Shown: positions 26,124 to 33,988 of the stretch, one piece after another
Layout of the letters: every line of letters starts with the position of its first letter
Position numbering within the stretch: the stretch's first letter is position 1
DNA from: Dyadobacter luteus
GTDB taxonomy: Bacteria; Bacteroidota; Bacteroidia; Cytophagales; Spirosomataceae
Length of the DNA: 64,000 bases
Assembly: GCF_003383615.1 (NCBI RefSeq)
Contig: NZ_QNUL01000014.1
Coordinates: forward strand, 1 to 64,000
Reading direction: 5' to 3'
Made by a program: the position numbers and the translations under genes
Notes under the pieces: model-generated
The model's input: only the letters and a program-made list of their open reading frames with translations
What the model was told of the DNA's origin: nothing
Database searches by the model: none

Positions 26124-26728
26124 AACTTTTTGAGAGCGATATAGACAAAGAAAGAAATTGGTTACCAGAGGGAGGTATTGTGTATTACTACGGAAGAGTA
26201 TTGAACCAGCAACAGTCAGATCATTATCTTAAAGTTTTGCTTTCTGATATTGAGTGGCGAAATGACGAAGCAATCATATTTGGTAAAAAACTGATTACCA
26301 AACGTAAAGTAGCCTGGTACGGAGAACAGCCGTTCGAATACTCCTACTCCAATGTGACCAAACATGCTTTGCCATGGACAGATGCTTTATTAGAACTGAA
26401 ACTTTTAATCGAAAGAGAGTCCGGTGAAACGTACAATTCGTGCCTGCTGAATTTATATCACAATGGTGATGAAGGAATGGCATGGCATAGCGATGGAGAG
26501 AAGGACTTGAAAAAAGACGGAGCTATTGGTTCGCTCAGCTTTGGAGCTGAAAGGAAGTTTGCTTTCAGGCATAAACAAACAAAGGAAAAGGTAGATATGT
26601 ATCTGGAACATGGTAGTTTGCTGGTAATGAAAGGTACCACACAGACTCACTGGCTGCACCGTTTGCCTCCTGCGAAAAAAGTGAGCGAGCCAAGGGTTAA
26701 TCTGACGTTCAGAACGATTGTGACTTAA
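26120..26728 (+). CDS. alkB: AlkB-like 2-oxoglutarate/Fe(II) DNA repair dioxygenase
   Basis: This 202-residue enzyme oxidatively removes methyl groups from 1-methyladenine and 3-methylcytosine in DNA. Iron ligands His123 and Asp125 ('WHSDGE') and a C-terminal His (His177 in 'TQTHW'), with the 2-oxoglutarate-binding arginines Arg192 and Arg198 ('RVNLTFR'), match the family. 'NLYHNGDEGMAWHSD' is closest to the ALKBH2/3-like branch. It overlaps the AraC-Ogt gene by four bases, so the two repair activities are coupled. Confidence 0.93.
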   Translation: MKLFESDIDKERNWLPEGGIVYYYGRVLNQQQSDHYLKVLLSDIEWRNDEAIIFGKKLITKRKVAWYGEQPFEYSYSNVTKHALPWTDALLELKLLIERESGETYNSCLLNLYHNGDEGMAWHSDGEKDLKKDGAIGSLSFGAERKFAFRHKQTKEKVDMYLEHGSLLVMKGTTQTHWLHRLPPAKKVSEPRVNLTFRTIVT

Positions 26729-26857
26729 TAGACCGATCTGATCTTTTCGAAACATTCGTACCAGGACAACTTCTTTCAGGAATGGTTTTTTACCATGGCG
26801 TGGATCAAATGATTTTCGGGAGCGTCCCGGAAATATCAACCACACAATGCAGAAATC

Positions 26858-27760
26858 ATGAAAGAGGAGAAAAACAACAATGCCGAAAACCCCGAAACCA
26901 AATTTCCGCAACCGCCCTTTCCAAAACAAAAGCAGAAATTTCCCGGAACAGAAGCTGATATGCAGCCGCATGCAGACCATGGACAGGAGAGTTATAAAGG
27001 ATCCGGAAGGCTCAAAGGCAAAAGTGCTGTGATCACCGGAGGAGATTCGGGAATTGGTAAAGCTGTAGCGATTGCCTTTGCACGAGAAGGCGCGGATGTG
27101 CTCATCAGCTATCTGGACGATATGGAAGATGAAGATGCCAATGATACTGCGGGCTACGTCAGAGATGCAGGGCAAAAATGTGTTGTTGTAAAGGGGGATA
27201 TCACCAGCGAGGCACACTGCAAAAAAATTATAGATGAAGCTGTGAAGGAATTTGGAAAGATTGATATTCTGGTCAATAATGCCGCTTTCCAAATGGCACG
27301 CAAGACGGTTCAGGATATCCCATCTGACGAATGGACTCATACTTTTGCAGTGAATATTCATGCGATGTTCTACCTGACAAAAGCTGCCGAACCACACATG
27401 AAGCCTGGAAGTTCTATTATCAACACCACCTCTGTGAACGCCTATCATCCTTCACCGGATCTGCTACCATATGCGGCAACAAAAGCTGCAATTCAAAATT
27501 ACACGGCTAATCTGAGTCAGATATTTCTGGAGCAAGGCAAGGGAATTCGCGTTAACGCTGTGGCTCCCGGACCGGTATGGACACCATTAATTCCGTCAAC
27601 GAAATGGGAAGATGCAGATATATTTGGCGAAAACACGCCGGTGGGCCGACCGGGACAACCGGTGGAAATCGCTCCCGCTTACGTATTCCTTGCTTCTGAT
27701 GAAAGCAGTTATGTATCAGGAGCTACCCTGCCAGCTACAGGAGGACGGATTACAATTTAA
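26858..27760 (+). CDS. SDR family oxidoreductase (YhdF/general stress protein 39-like)
   Basis: This 300-residue short-chain dehydrogenase has a 50-residue polar N-terminal extension rich in Pro and Lys, typical of the general-stress GSP39 group. The cofactor motif is TGGDSGIG (60-67), 'NNAA' follows near residue 140, and the catalytic Ser192, Tyr205 and Lys209 are present ('YAATK'). The C-terminus ends 'LPATGGRITI', also group-typical. It likely reduces an aldehyde or ketone with NAD(P)H. It stands alone after the alkB gene and ends at a strong terminator. Confidence 0.9.
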   Translation: MKEEKNNNAENPETKFPQPPFPKQKQKFPGTEADMQPHADHGQESYKGSGRLKGKSAVITGGDSGIGKAVAIAFAREGADVLISYLDDMEDEDANDTAGYVRDAGQKCVVVKGDITSEAHCKKIIDEAVKEFGKIDILVNNAAFQMARKTVQDIPSDEWTHTFAVNIHAMFYLTKAAEPHMKPGSSIINTTSVNAYHPSPDLLPYAATKAAIQNYTANLSQIFLEQGKGIRVNAVAPGPVWTPLIPSTKWEDADIFGENTPVGRPGQPVEIAPAYVFLASDESSYVSGATLPATGGRITI

Positions 27761-27778
27761 ATTTGAAATATTGTGAAT

Positions 27779-27827
27779 CTGCCTTGTATACGTCGGAAAG
27801 TCCGGGCATATACAAGGCAGGTTTTTT
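27779..27827 (+). terminator. Terminator between the two SDR genes
   Basis: A perfect 12-bp stem, CTGCCTTGTATA (27779-27790) with TATACAAGGCAG (27809-27820), is followed by GTTTTTTG. It terminates the plus-strand SDR gene and lies just before the stop of the convergent SDR gene. Confidence 0.85.
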
Positions 27828-27829
27828 GT

Positions 27830-28621
27830 TTAGATCGTTCTCAGAACACCTCCATCAGCACGAAGTGACGAGCCATTAGTCGCAATGGCCAAAGGGCTGC
27901 ATAAATACGTAACCAGGTTTGCAATTTCTGTCGGTTCGATGAACCTCTGGATCAGGGAGTGTGGGTTGGTGGCTTCGATTATCGCCGATTTCAACTGATG
28001 AGTAGTCATTTGCTGCGCTGCGGCAATCTGTTCAATGGTTTCAGCAACCCCGTCTGAGTAAGTAGGACCGCCGAGTACCGTGTTCACTGTTACCTCCGTG
28101 CCTTTGGTAAGTTTAGACAAGCCATTCGCTATGGATAACATTGCAGTTTTGGTCATCCCGTAGTGAATCATGTTTTCAGGTACGTTCACGGCCGACTCGC
28201 TGCTGATGAAAAGTATTCTGCCCTGGTTATTAGCAATCATTTTCGGGAGTGCAACCCGCGATAAGCGAACACCGCTCATTACATTGATTTCGAAGAACCT
28301 CCGCCAGTCATCATTGGTAATATCTATGAAGCTCTGTTGTTCAAATATTCCTACATTATTAATCAGAATATCTAATTCAGGAAGTTGCTTTTCCAAAAGA
28401 TCCACTTCTTCAGGAATAAAAAAATCAGTTGCGATACCTGAAACATCACCGTTTGGAACGAGATCCTTAAGTTTGTTAACCGCGCTGTTTACCTTCTCAA
28501 TAGTGCGTCCGTTTATTATCACCTTCACTCCTTCCTGAAGCAATTGCAGTGCGATAGCAAAACCAATACCCTGTGTCGAGCCGCTGATGAAAGCGGTCTT
28601 GTTTTTCAATTTTAAATCCAT
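27830..28621 (-). CDS. SDR family oxidoreductase, TetR-controlled
   Basis: This 263-residue classical SDR has the cofactor motif SGSTQGIG (13-20), 'INNVG' (88-91), and catalytic Ser141, Tyr154 and Lys158 ('YGMTK'). The C-terminal 'SSLRADGGVLRTI' is normal for the family. It is encoded downstream of and in the same direction as a TetR regulator, with a near-perfect operator directly in front of its start codon (28636-28657). This arrangement suggests an inducible dehydrogenase for an electrophilic or aromatic compound. The substrate is not known. Confidence 0.9.
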   Translation of the reverse strand: MDLKLKNKTAFISGSTQGIGFAIALQLLQEGVKVIINGRTIEKVNSAVNKLKDLVPNGDVSGIATDFFIPEEVDLLEKQLPELDILINNVGIFEQQSFIDITNDDWRRFFEINVMSGVRLSRVALPKMIANNQGRILFISSESAVNVPENMIHYGMTKTAMLSIANGLSKLTKGTEVTVNTVLGGPTYSDGVAETIEQIAAAQQMTTHQLKSAIIEATNPHSLIQRFIEPTEIANLVTYLCSPLAIATNGSSLRADGGVLRTI

Positions 28622-28633
28622 AATGTTACTTTT

Positions 28634-28660
28634 AATTTTGTAATGATCAATACAAAAATT
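28634..28660 (-). promoter_or_regulatory. TetR operator in front of the SDR gene
   Basis: The palindrome TTTTGTA-N8-TACAAAA (28636-28657) has GATC at its centre and lies 15 bp before the ATG at 28621. Compared with the reverse complement of the site at 29260-29281 it matches at 21 of 22 positions, so both are almost certainly bound by the TetR protein encoded between them. Confidence 0.75.
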
Positions 28661-28671
28661 GTCAAAAAAAT

Positions 28672-29253
28672 TTAGCTGATTATTTCAAGCTGCATTTCTA
28701 TCTGTTTTCTGAGCAGATCGCCATGAGGATACATGCGCCGCGTTACATTCAGCCCGTTCCAAAGTGTGATCAGATATCTTCCGAGCAAAGCCGCATCAGT
28801 GGTGTTTTGCAGCTCACCAGACTGCTGTGCTTTGCGTATGGTTTCGGTAAACATGTGTTCTACTTCCTTTAAGATTTCAATGGCTTCATCAGCCAGATCC
28901 TGATCGACCAGGGTCATTTCCGCCACTGTATTGGCTATAATGCACCCTTTCATGTGTATATCCTGACTGTCAGAAGCGATGCTCAGAAAAAAGTCTTTAA
29001 TCAGCCGGACAGGTGTTTCATTTTTATTTAACTCAATTTTAAAAGCATTAAAATCTGCTCTTCGTTGCTGGATGGCTCTGCTGAAAACTTCTTTTTTCCC
29101 ACCTTTAAAGCTATGGTAAAAGCTCCCGCTACCAATGCTCATAGCATCCAATAAATCGCTCAGGGATGTGGCTGTATATCCCTTTGTCCAGAAAACCTGT
29201 TGCGCCAGCATCAGGAGTTTTTCGTTATCAAAAATGGCAGGCCGTCCTCTCAT
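28672..29253 (-). CDS. TetR/AcrR family transcriptional regulator
   Basis: This 193-residue repressor has the TetR helix-turn-helix near its N-terminus ('FWTKGYTATSLSDLLDAMSI', then 'GSGSFYHSFKGGKKEVF'). The ligand domain contains 'MKGCIIANTVAEM', common in the YcdC/NemR-like subgroup; the Cys could be a sensor. I place the start at the ATG at 29253, because the longer reading from 29292 would put the operator (29258-29281) inside the coding region. It controls itself and the SDR gene downstream through matching operators. Confidence 0.9.
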   Translation of the reverse strand: MRGRPAIFDNEKLLMLAQQVFWTKGYTATSLSDLLDAMSIGSGSFYHSFKGGKKEVFSRAIQQRRADFNAFKIELNKNETPVRLIKDFFLSIASDSQDIHMKGCIIANTVAEMTLVDQDLADEAIEILKEVEHMFTETIRKAQQSGELQNTTDAALLGRYLITLWNGLNVTRRMYPHGDLLRKQIEMQLEIIS

Positions 29254-29257
29254 AGTG

Positions 29258-29281
29258 TTTTTGTATTGATCGTTACAAAAA
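29258..29281 (-). promoter_or_regulatory. TetR operator in front of the regulator gene
   Basis: Perfect 8-bp arms TTTTTGTA (29258-29265) and TACAAAAA (29274-29281) flank an 8-bp centre TTGATCGT. The site ends 5 bp before the ATG at 29253. It is the partner of the operator at 28636-28657. Confidence 0.75.
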
Positions 29282-29390
29282 TAGGAATTCATTTTAAGAA
29301 TCGACAGGTATTTTGAAATAAATATGAAAATTTGAATTTTTAGACTGGGGTCTGTCGTTAAAAAACGAAGAGGGAAATCACCATATCACC

Positions 29391-29789
29391 ATGAAGAAGA
29401 AAACGATTGTTATTGAAGGAAGCACATTTTCTAATCTGGCTGGATTTTATGAAGAGATGAACAGGCTGTTTATGCAGGATCAGGACTGGAAAATGGGACA
29501 CAGTCTGGATGCACTTAACGATATTTTATATGGTGGATTTGGTGTTTTTGAACCTGGTGAGCAAGTGCTTGTGATCTGGAAAAACTTTACTCAAAGCAAG
29601 TTGGCGCTCGGTCGGGAGCAGACCGTTGAGTTGTATCAGAGGAAAATTGAAATCGGATATCCCTACAATGTGAAGCTTTTTGAAGAAAAATTACAGGAGA
29701 TTGAAAAAGAAGATGGTCCCCTGCTTTGGCATATCGTGCTCGATATCTTTGGGGACCATCCGAATATTGATTTAATACTTGAAGACTAG
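29391..29789 (+). CDS. Barstar family ribonuclease inhibitor (orphan)
   Basis: This 132-residue protein matches the barstar family: 'IVIEGSTFSNLAGFYEEMNRLF', split here as an opening strand and helix 1, then 'LDALNDILYGGFG' and the acidic face 'WHIVLDIFGDHPNIDLILED'. Barstar proteins bind and block barnase-type RNases with an acidic surface. No barnase, toxin or secretion gene is beside it, so its target is elsewhere in the genome or outside the cell. It could be an immunity protein kept against rivals' toxins. It converges on the GH3 gene with only 4 bp between the stops. Confidence 0.8.
   Translation: MKKKTIVIEGSTFSNLAGFYEEMNRLFMQDQDWKMGHSLDALNDILYGGFGVFEPGEQVLVIWKNFTQSKLALGREQTVELYQRKIEIGYPYNVKLFEEKLQEIEKEDGPLLWHIVLDIFGDHPNIDLILED
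29712..29760. repeat. Nested perfect hairpin inside the 3' end of the barstar gene
   Basis: GATGGTCCCC (29712-29721) and GGGGACCATC (29751-29760) are perfect 10-bp inverted repeats. Between them ATATCG (29731-29736) and CGATAT (29741-29746) make a second stem with a 4-nt loop. This is unusually regular for a coding sequence and lies just before two convergent stops. Confidence 0.55.
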
Positions 29790-29793
29790 CACG

Positions 29794-31362
29794 TTAATCT
29801 TCTTTCACATATCCGTTTGCCTTCAGATATGCTTTCCAGTCATCAATCATAAAATTCTTGAATACACGTGGAAACTTGTGCTGTCCGCCCATTTTTCCTT
29901 TGGATTCCATCCAACCGTAAAATGCCTTGTTAGGGAGCACAGTCACAAACACATCTTTCAATGCATGTCTTCGTTCCACCGCGTAATCGTCATTCAATTC
30001 AGAAAGACGTTCATCAATTTTCTTTTTAAGGAGTTCAGTATCAACATGCTCCTCTTCCACCCCAACGTACCAATGATGTGCGAAAAGCGAATCATGAGGT
30101 ATACCGCATACTGTAAATTCTTTCACCGTCAGCCCCATTTCATTGGAAACAAGGTCGATGGCTTTATTCATATTGTCGACTGAAAGGTGCTCGCCGCACA
30201 AGCTAAGATAGTGCTTTGTACGACCGGTAATCTGGATTTCGCCTCGTTGCTTATCAACAAACCTGATCGTATCACCAATCAGATAACGCCATGCACCAGA
30301 GCAAGTTGAGAGCAATAATGCATATTCCTTACCTTCCTCAACCTGATCCACCATCAAAGTCTCTGCATCCTTTTTTAATGTTCCATCCGAATCAAAATTC
30401 TTTTCGTTGAAAGGAATAAATTCAAAGAAAATGCCATTATCGCAAACCAGTTCCATGCCCTGTGCACCAGGACGGGTTTGGTAAGCAATGAAACCTTCAG
30501 AAGCCAGATACGTATTGATGTAAATTAATGGCTTGGCAAGCAGTTTTTCGAAACCTTTACGGTAAGGTTCAAAGGATACGCCCCCATGTGCGAAAACCTG
30601 CAAATTGGGCCAGATATCATGGATTGTTTTTACATTATAATGGGCAATGATTTTCTCCATGAGGAGCTGTATCCATGCCGGAACACCCACTATGAAACCA
30701 ATATCCCATTCATGTGCCTGCTTGGTAATTTCCTCCAGTTTAATTCCCCAATCCTTTTGCGCGGCTATTTTTTCGCCCGGTTTATAATAAGGTCTGAACC
30801 AGTACGGAATCTGCTTGGCAGTAATACCACTCAGATCTCCTTCAAAATGCTTGTCCTGATTGCTGAGGTTGGTGCTTCCGCCCAGCATCAAAAATCCTTT
30901 TTCATAAAGATCATTGGGAAGATCCTTGTAATGCCCAAGCGAAAGTATCTGGCGGATACTTGTTTTCTGTATAGCCTTGGACATAGCTTTGGTTACCGGA
31001 ATATGCTTTGTAGCTGCCTCCGACGTCCCAGAACTCAATGCATAATACTTGATCTGGCCGGGCCAGCATATATCTTTCTCGCCGTCAAGTGAGCGGTGCC
31101 ACCATTCGTTGAAAATCTTATTGTAATCGAAAATGGGAACTGTTTTCTTGTATTCCTCATAAAATGCACCTTGCTGTCCGAATAGAATGGACGAGAGCAC
31201 TTCGTCGAAATTATACTTTTCTCCAAACTCGGTGTAACGCGCTTTACCCAAAAGTTTAGCAAGAGTCTTTTTCTGTTGTTGATGCAGGCTTGCTTTTTTT
31301 CTGTTGGCAACAATGTTACTGAACAGAATTCCTTTTTTAAGTAAACTTCCTACTAAAGCCAT
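29794..31362 (-). CDS. GH3 auxin-responsive promoter family protein (acyl-adenylate/amido synthetase fold)
   Basis: This 522-residue protein belongs to the GH3 family of the ANL adenylating superfamily. Plant members join amino acids to jasmonate or auxin using ATP. The phosphate-binding motif 'ALSSGTSEAATKHIP' begins near residue 108, and later motifs 'YINTYLASEGFIAYQT' and 'YRYLIGDTIRF'-like text ('WRYLIGDTIRFVD') mark the adenylation core. The C-terminal domain ends with 'KFPRVFKNF'. Bacteroidetes members are widespread, but their substrates are not established to my knowledge. It lies 21 bp after the surE gene in the same direction and is likely co-transcribed. Confidence 0.88.
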   Translation of the reverse strand: MALVGSLLKKGILFSNIVANRKKASLHQQQKKTLAKLLGKARYTEFGEKYNFDEVLSSILFGQQGAFYEEYKKTVPIFDYNKIFNEWWHRSLDGEKDICWPGQIKYYALSSGTSEAATKHIPVTKAMSKAIQKTSIRQILSLGHYKDLPNDLYEKGFLMLGGSTNLSNQDKHFEGDLSGITAKQIPYWFRPYYKPGEKIAAQKDWGIKLEEITKQAHEWDIGFIVGVPAWIQLLMEKIIAHYNVKTIHDIWPNLQVFAHGGVSFEPYRKGFEKLLAKPLIYINTYLASEGFIAYQTRPGAQGMELVCDNGIFFEFIPFNEKNFDSDGTLKKDAETLMVDQVEEGKEYALLLSTCSGAWRYLIGDTIRFVDKQRGEIQITGRTKHYLSLCGEHLSVDNMNKAIDLVSNEMGLTVKEFTVCGIPHDSLFAHHWYVGVEEEHVDTELLKKKIDERLSELNDDYAVERRHALKDVFVTVLPNKAFYGWMESKGKMGGQHKFPRVFKNFMIDDWKAYLKANGYVKED

Positions 31363-31383
31363 AACTAGTTTTTCATTCGTGAA

Positions 31384-32151
31384 CTATAAATTCCAGGTAG
31401 AAAGCTGTTTTAAAGCCTCATACTCTGTAAGATCATATTGACATGGAACTACTGAGATGTAGTTGTTGTCCAGCGCCCATACATCGGTATCGTCTTTCTC
31501 AGTATCAAAATTAACAAAATCGCCCGCCATCCATAAATAGCCTCTGCCATTGGGATCAACACGGTAGTCAAACTTTTCCTGCCATTTGGCATTTGCCTGT
31601 CTGCATACTTTAATCCCTTTGATGGGCAATTCTGTTTTGGCTGGAATGTTAACATTCAGAGCAACTCCTTTGGGTATACCATTTTGGAGCGCCGACAATG
31701 TGATTGTTTTGATATATTCAACAGCATGGCTGAAGTCAGCATCCTCACGGAAATCACAGAGCGAAAAGCCAATGGCAGGTATTCCTTCGATAGCTCCTTC
31801 TATAGCCGCCGACATCGTACCTGAATACAAAACACTGATGGAACTGTTGCTGCCATGATTGATGCCACTTACGACAAGGTCTGGTTTGCGATCCTGCAGC
31901 ACATAATGTTTAGCGAGTTTGACGCAGTCTGCAGGTGTACCCGAGCATTCGTACTCAACCACGTTGTCAAAAATATGGGTCTCGTATAGTCGGAGTGGTT
32001 CGCCGATGGTGATCGCGTGGCCCATGCCGGATTGCGGACTATTTGGTGCTACTACAATAACGTCACCGATGGTTTGCATGGCTTCAACGAGCGTTCTGAT
32101 TCCCAGGGAAGTGATTCCGTCGTCGTTTGTAACAAGGATTAGGGGTTTCAT
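31384..32151 (-). CDS. surE: 5'/3'-nucleotidase SurE
   Basis: This 255-residue phosphatase removes the phosphate of nucleoside monophosphates and helps survival in stationary phase. The metal-binding motif 'TNDDGI' (Asp10, Asp11) opens the protein, 'PNSPQSGMGHAIT' holds the conserved Ser, and 'SGINHGSN' the conserved Asn. 'YSGTMSAAIEGAIEGIPAIGFS' (shown as consecutive blocks YSGTMSAAIEG and IPAIGFS) is also family-typical. Length is normal. The GH3 gene follows 21 bp downstream. Confidence 0.96.
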   Translation of the reverse strand: MKPLILVTNDDGITSLGIRTLVEAMQTIGDVIVVAPNSPQSGMGHAITIGEPLRLYETHIFDNVVEYECSGTPADCVKLAKHYVLQDRKPDLVVSGINHGSNSSISVLYSGTMSAAIEGAIEGIPAIGFSLCDFREDADFSHAVEYIKTITLSALQNGIPKGVALNVNIPAKTELPIKGIKVCRQANAKWQEKFDYRVDPNGRGYLWMAGDFVNFDTEKDDTDVWALDNNYISVVPCQYDLTEYEALKQLSTWNL

Positions 32152-32280
32152 ATTTCTTGATGAATTCTTCAGGATCCTGCGAACCGTTGGAGAAATTCAA
32201 GTGTTGGATTTTTAAATGAAAAGATATTTTTCCGAAGCTGTAGTGATCTACTGCTTTCTTATTTACCAAAATTAACTAAA

Positions 32281-32775
32281 ATGCCTTCATTCACAATAGA
32301 GCTTGCCAGTGTAGGAGATGTTCCTGTAATCATCGACATTCATCAAAAAACCTGGGAACCGACTTACAGGGAGATCATTACTCCGGAGCAAATCGAATTT
32401 ATGTCAGAAAAATTTTATTCTGAAGAAGCGCTTAGTAATTCGATTTTAATTGATAAACACCAATTTATTCTATTGTATGCCGATGGTGTTGCGTCAGGCT
32501 TTGCCTCCGTTTCGCAATTAAACAGTTCGGCTTACAAACTTCACAAAATTTACGTACTTCCATCTTGTCAGGGGACCGGTGCAGGCCGATTCCTGATTAC
32601 AGAAGTGGAGAATTATGTGAGGGAGCAAGGCGCTCAGATTTTATTACTAAACGTGAACAGATACAACAGAGCGCGCTATTTTTATGAGAAAATGAATTAC
32701 CGGGTTATCCGTGAAGAAGATATCCCGGTAGGTCCGTATTGGATGAATGACTTCGTATTGGAAAAGAACCTATAG
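32281..32775 (+). CDS. GNAT family N-acetyltransferase
   Basis: This 164-residue enzyme has the GNAT fold: beta-alpha start 'SVGDVPVIIDIHQKTW', the strand 'GVASGFASV', and the acetyl-CoA loop in 'KIYVLPSCQGTGAGRFLI' (Q/RxxGxG/A type). 'NVNRYNRARYFYEKMNY' is the usual motif B helix. The 'WEPTYREIITPEQIEFM' N-terminus is seen in several Bacteroidetes acetyltransferases with unknown acceptors. It ends 2 bp from the stop of the convergent trhO gene. Confidence 0.88.
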   Translation: MPSFTIELASVGDVPVIIDIHQKTWEPTYREIITPEQIEFMSEKFYSEEALSNSILIDKHQFILLYADGVASGFASVSQLNSSAYKLHKIYVLPSCQGTGAGRFLITEVENYVREQGAQILLLNVNRYNRARYFYEKMNYRVIREEDIPVGPYWMNDFVLEKNL

Positions 32776-32777
32776 GG

Positions 32778-33761
32778 TCAGGCTGACTCCCGTTCAGCCT
32801 GTTTCTGCTGTTTGATGTTTCTTTTCTGGCTTTTCAGCCCCTGAAGCGGTTGATAATGGTTGCTCTGACTAACGTAATAACCTGTGCCATCGTAAACGCG
32901 TTTTCCGGGATGCGCCTTGCATTCAACTGAACATGCTCCTTCCATTTCCTCGGCACATTTGTGGCAGATCGGCAGGTGGTTGTTACATTCCGCATTGGCA
33001 CAATTGACCATACGGTCGCATGGTTCGTGACAGATGTGGCATGTTGAAATTACTGTCGGGTTCACGGTATTAACATCTACAGTAATACGATTGTCAAAAA
33101 CGTAACATTTCCCGTCGAAATTCTCACCGCCTTCTTCCAGACCATAACGGATGATACCCCCATGAAGCTGATATACATCTGTAAAACCCTTTTCGATCAG
33201 GTAGGCACTTGCCTTTTCACATTTGATACCTCCGGTGCAATAGGTAACAATTTTTTTATCTTTTAAATGTTCAATTTCATGAACATGGTCCGGTAATTCG
33301 CGGAGGTTGTGCATGTCAAAAGTAATAGCACCTTTGAACTTGCCTACTTCATGCTCGTAGTCGGAGCGCATATCTACCAAAACGACTTCCGGATCATTCA
33401 AAAGCGCTTTGAAATCTGCAGGTTCCAGATGTTTTCCTGTTCTTACCAATGGATTCACAGGAAGGTCAGAATTTACGATCTCATCCTTTACACGTACATG
33501 CAGCTTTTGAAAAGCAGGTTTGTCGTGTTCTTCAATCTTGAATTGCGTATGCGCAAAACGGGCATCAGCATGTATGTAATTCATGTACTTTTCGCAATCC
33601 TCAGGCGAACCGGAAACGGTTCCGTTCAAACCTTCCGGCGCAATAATGATCCGTCCCAAAAGGTTATTTTCAACACAAAAAATGTGGTGCTCATCACGGT
33701 ATTTTTCCGTATCCTCAATAGGCGAATAGCAATAGTACAATATAACTTTATATGGTTTCAT
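32778..33761 (-). CDS. trhO: tRNA uridine(34) hydroxylase TrhO (rhodanese-related)
   Basis: This 327-residue protein is the UPF0176/YceA family, which installs the 5-hydroxyl on wobble uridine 34 of tRNA with oxygen. An acylphosphatase-like N-terminal part ('APEGLNGTVSG') precedes the rhodanese domain, whose active cysteine is Cys175 in 'YCTGGIKCEKAS'. A Cys-rich C-terminal zinc-type region ('CHICHEPCDRMVNCANAEC') follows, as in the longer family members. A good promoter lies about 90 bp upstream. Confidence 0.95.
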   Translation of the reverse strand: MKPYKVILYYCYSPIEDTEKYRDEHHIFCVENNLLGRIIIAPEGLNGTVSGSPEDCEKYMNYIHADARFAHTQFKIEEHDKPAFQKLHVRVKDEIVNSDLPVNPLVRTGKHLEPADFKALLNDPEVVLVDMRSDYEHEVGKFKGAITFDMHNLRELPDHVHEIEHLKDKKIVTYCTGGIKCEKASAYLIEKGFTDVYQLHGGIIRYGLEEGGENFDGKCYVFDNRITVDVNTVNPTVISTCHICHEPCDRMVNCANAECNNHLPICHKCAEEMEGACSVECKAHPGKRVYDGTGYYVSQSNHYQPLQGLKSQKRNIKQQKQAERESA

Positions 33762-33851
33762 CTACTTTTATATTATGCAGGGCGGCTTCACCCCGGTTCT
33801 TCTTACACACTTTGACTCCATTGATAAACAGAGCGATTTTCTAACAGGTTG

Positions 33852-33882
33852 CAAATATACGAATATTACAAGTTTTGAGAAA
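33852..33882 (-). promoter_or_regulatory. Putative promoter of trhO
   Basis: On the minus strand TTTC (33879-33882) and TATATTTG (33852-33859) are separated by exactly 19 bp. The -7 element fits TAnnTTTG exactly; the -33 element has one mismatch to TTTG. Confidence 0.45.
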
Positions 33883-33931
33883 CTGAGCATATTGTGACTT
33901 TGATCACCATACAGCATAAGTTGTAATTTGC

Positions 33932-33939
33932 TACTTTTG
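33932..33939 (+). promoter_or_regulatory. Putative -7 box of the deoxynucleoside kinase gene
   Basis: TACTTTTG matches TAnnTTTG and lies 49 bp before the ATG at 33989. No TTG is found at the normal distance, so the call rests on the -7 element and its position. Confidence 0.3.
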
Positions 33940-33988
33940 CCGAACCCCTCCCCTGTTAAATTGATCATTCACTATTTATATACTGTTT

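Noticed and set aside
26453..27448. A 331-codon minus-strand open frame across alkB and the SDR gene
   Set aside because: It crosses two well-supported plus-strand genes and their intergenic gap and has no recognisable domain.
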